From Desulfobacterales bacterium (GTDB lineage Bacteria; Desulfobacterota; Desulfobacteria; Desulfobacterales; Desulfobacteraceae): 6,102 nucleotides of DNA. Of this stretch, positions 5,760-6,102 are shown piece after piece. The stretch's first letter is position 1. Every line of letters begins with the position of its first letter. The position numbers and the translations under genes were made by a program. Below the pieces are notes generated by a model. The model did no database searches. It worked only from the letters and a program-made list of their open reading frames with translations, and was not told the DNA's origin. The stretch lies in the NCBI GenBank assembly GCA_022361315.1, contig JAKSBB010000179.1, positions 1-6,102 on the forward strand, given 5' to 3'.

Positions 5760-6102
5760 AATGACCTTCCTTACTGGTTTCATTCTGAATTCTTACCAGG
5801 TCCACCACCACCTGACTGTCTTTTTTAGCTTCCAGTATGTTTTTAAATTCCTTATCTCCATTTCCGATGACAATCACCTCTGCATGTTCAATCACGCTTT
5901 CCATGGAATCCGCCATCATCTGTGAAATATGGGGAATGGTATTGAGAATATAGTCCCTGTTAGCGCCAACCAGGGCTGCCAAGTTGACATTCCTGTCATA
6001 TATCTTTATATCGTATCCCTTACCGAGAAGTCGTTCTATCATCTCAACCACAGGGCTCTCCCTGAGATCGTCGGTACCGGCCTTAAAACTGAATCCCAAA
6101 AC
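5740..6102 (-). CDS. GDP-mannose 6-dehydrogenase / UDP-glucose dehydrogenase family, C-terminal end (AlgD-like)
   Basis: The last 120 residues of a nucleotide-sugar dehydrogenase, whose front lies beyond the right edge. These NAD-dependent enzymes oxidise the C6 hydroxyl of GDP-mannose or UDP-glucose to a uronic acid, supplying acidic donors for EPS. The visible piece is the C-terminal UDP-binding domain, opening with LGFSFKAGTDDLRESP, the conserved FKxGTDDxR block. It continues with KGYDIKIYDRNV, GANRDYI, VIVIGNGDKEF and the terminal GICW. The GANRDYI stretch and the GICW ending resemble AlgD-type GDP-mannose dehydrogenases more than Ugd/TuaD types, but the specificity call rests on memory of the family and on one domain. 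The frame is open to the edge (the TTG at 6097-6099 is internal), so no start is visible. The stop TAA lies 20 bases inside the glycosyltransferase gene. Confidence 0.9.
   Translation of the reverse strand, partial: VLGFSFKAGTDDLRESPVVEMIERLLGKGYDIKIYDRNVNLAALVGANRDYILNTIPHISQMMADSMESVIEHAEVIVIGNGDKEFKNILEAKKDSQVVVDLVRIQNETSKEGHYDGICW
5765..5772 (-). promoter_or_regulatory. Shine-Dalgarno deciding the glycosyltransferase start
   Basis: AAGGAAGG on the minus strand ends 5 bases before ATG 5757-5759. The alternative ATG at 5781-5783 is preceded only by a weak TAAGAA-type sequence. The site lies inside the last codons of the dehydrogenase, so the two genes are probably translationally coupled. 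Confidence 0.6.

Noticed and set aside
6097..6099. Possible TTG start for a 119-residue protein.
   Set aside because: The TTG codes the Leu of the conserved LGFSFKAGTDD block and the frame continues to the edge, so it is internal to the dehydrogenase.

Overview
The window reads as part of one exopolysaccharide and exosortase (PEP-CTERM-type sorting) locus from a Gram-negative bacterium. All five supported genes lie on the minus strand, so transcription runs from right to left. The gene order is: end of a GDP-mannose/UDP-glucose dehydrogenase (5740 to the right edge), family 4 glycosyltransferase (4563-5759), exosortase fused to an EpsI domain (3000-4526), polyprenyl-phosphate sugar-phosphate transferase (1572-2975), and the front of a long TPR lipoprotein (1459 to the left edge). 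The lipoprotein, the exosortase and the EPS genes point to a diderm. The mid-range base composition and this gene set would suit a marine or sediment Desulfobacterota (Desulfobacterales-like) lineage, but that placement is only an inference.

Layout: the first two genes overlap by about 20 bases. The glycosyltransferase and the exosortase are 34-36 bases apart, the exosortase and the sugar transferase 24 bases apart, and the sugar transferase and the TPR gene 112 bases apart. That last gap is the only sizeable intergenic stretch. It holds an unbroken 30-base homopurine tract, a 7-base direct repeat and a short hairpin. I see no rho-independent terminator, tRNA, rRNA, CRISPR array, insertion sequence or attachment site.

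How the genes would work together (family knowledge plus inference): the dehydrogenase oxidises a nucleotide sugar to a uronic acid donor. The polyprenyl-phosphate transferase starts the repeat unit on the lipid carrier at the inner membrane, and the glycosyltransferase extends it. The exosortase-EpsI fusion cleaves C-terminal sorting signals of exported proteins, which are thought to be associated with the polysaccharide. The TPR lipoprotein is of the kind that accompanies PEP-CTERM/exosortase EPS clusters and may be a periplasmic or outer-membrane scaffold. No substrate protein with a recognisable C-terminal sorting signal lies in the window.

This is a known type of system rather than a clearly new one. 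The less usual points are the exosortase-EpsI fusion itself, an A8 slippery tract at the start of the glycosyltransferase, the non-canonical EX7E region of that enzyme, the missing Shine-Dalgarno of the exosortase, and the odd leader of the TPR gene.
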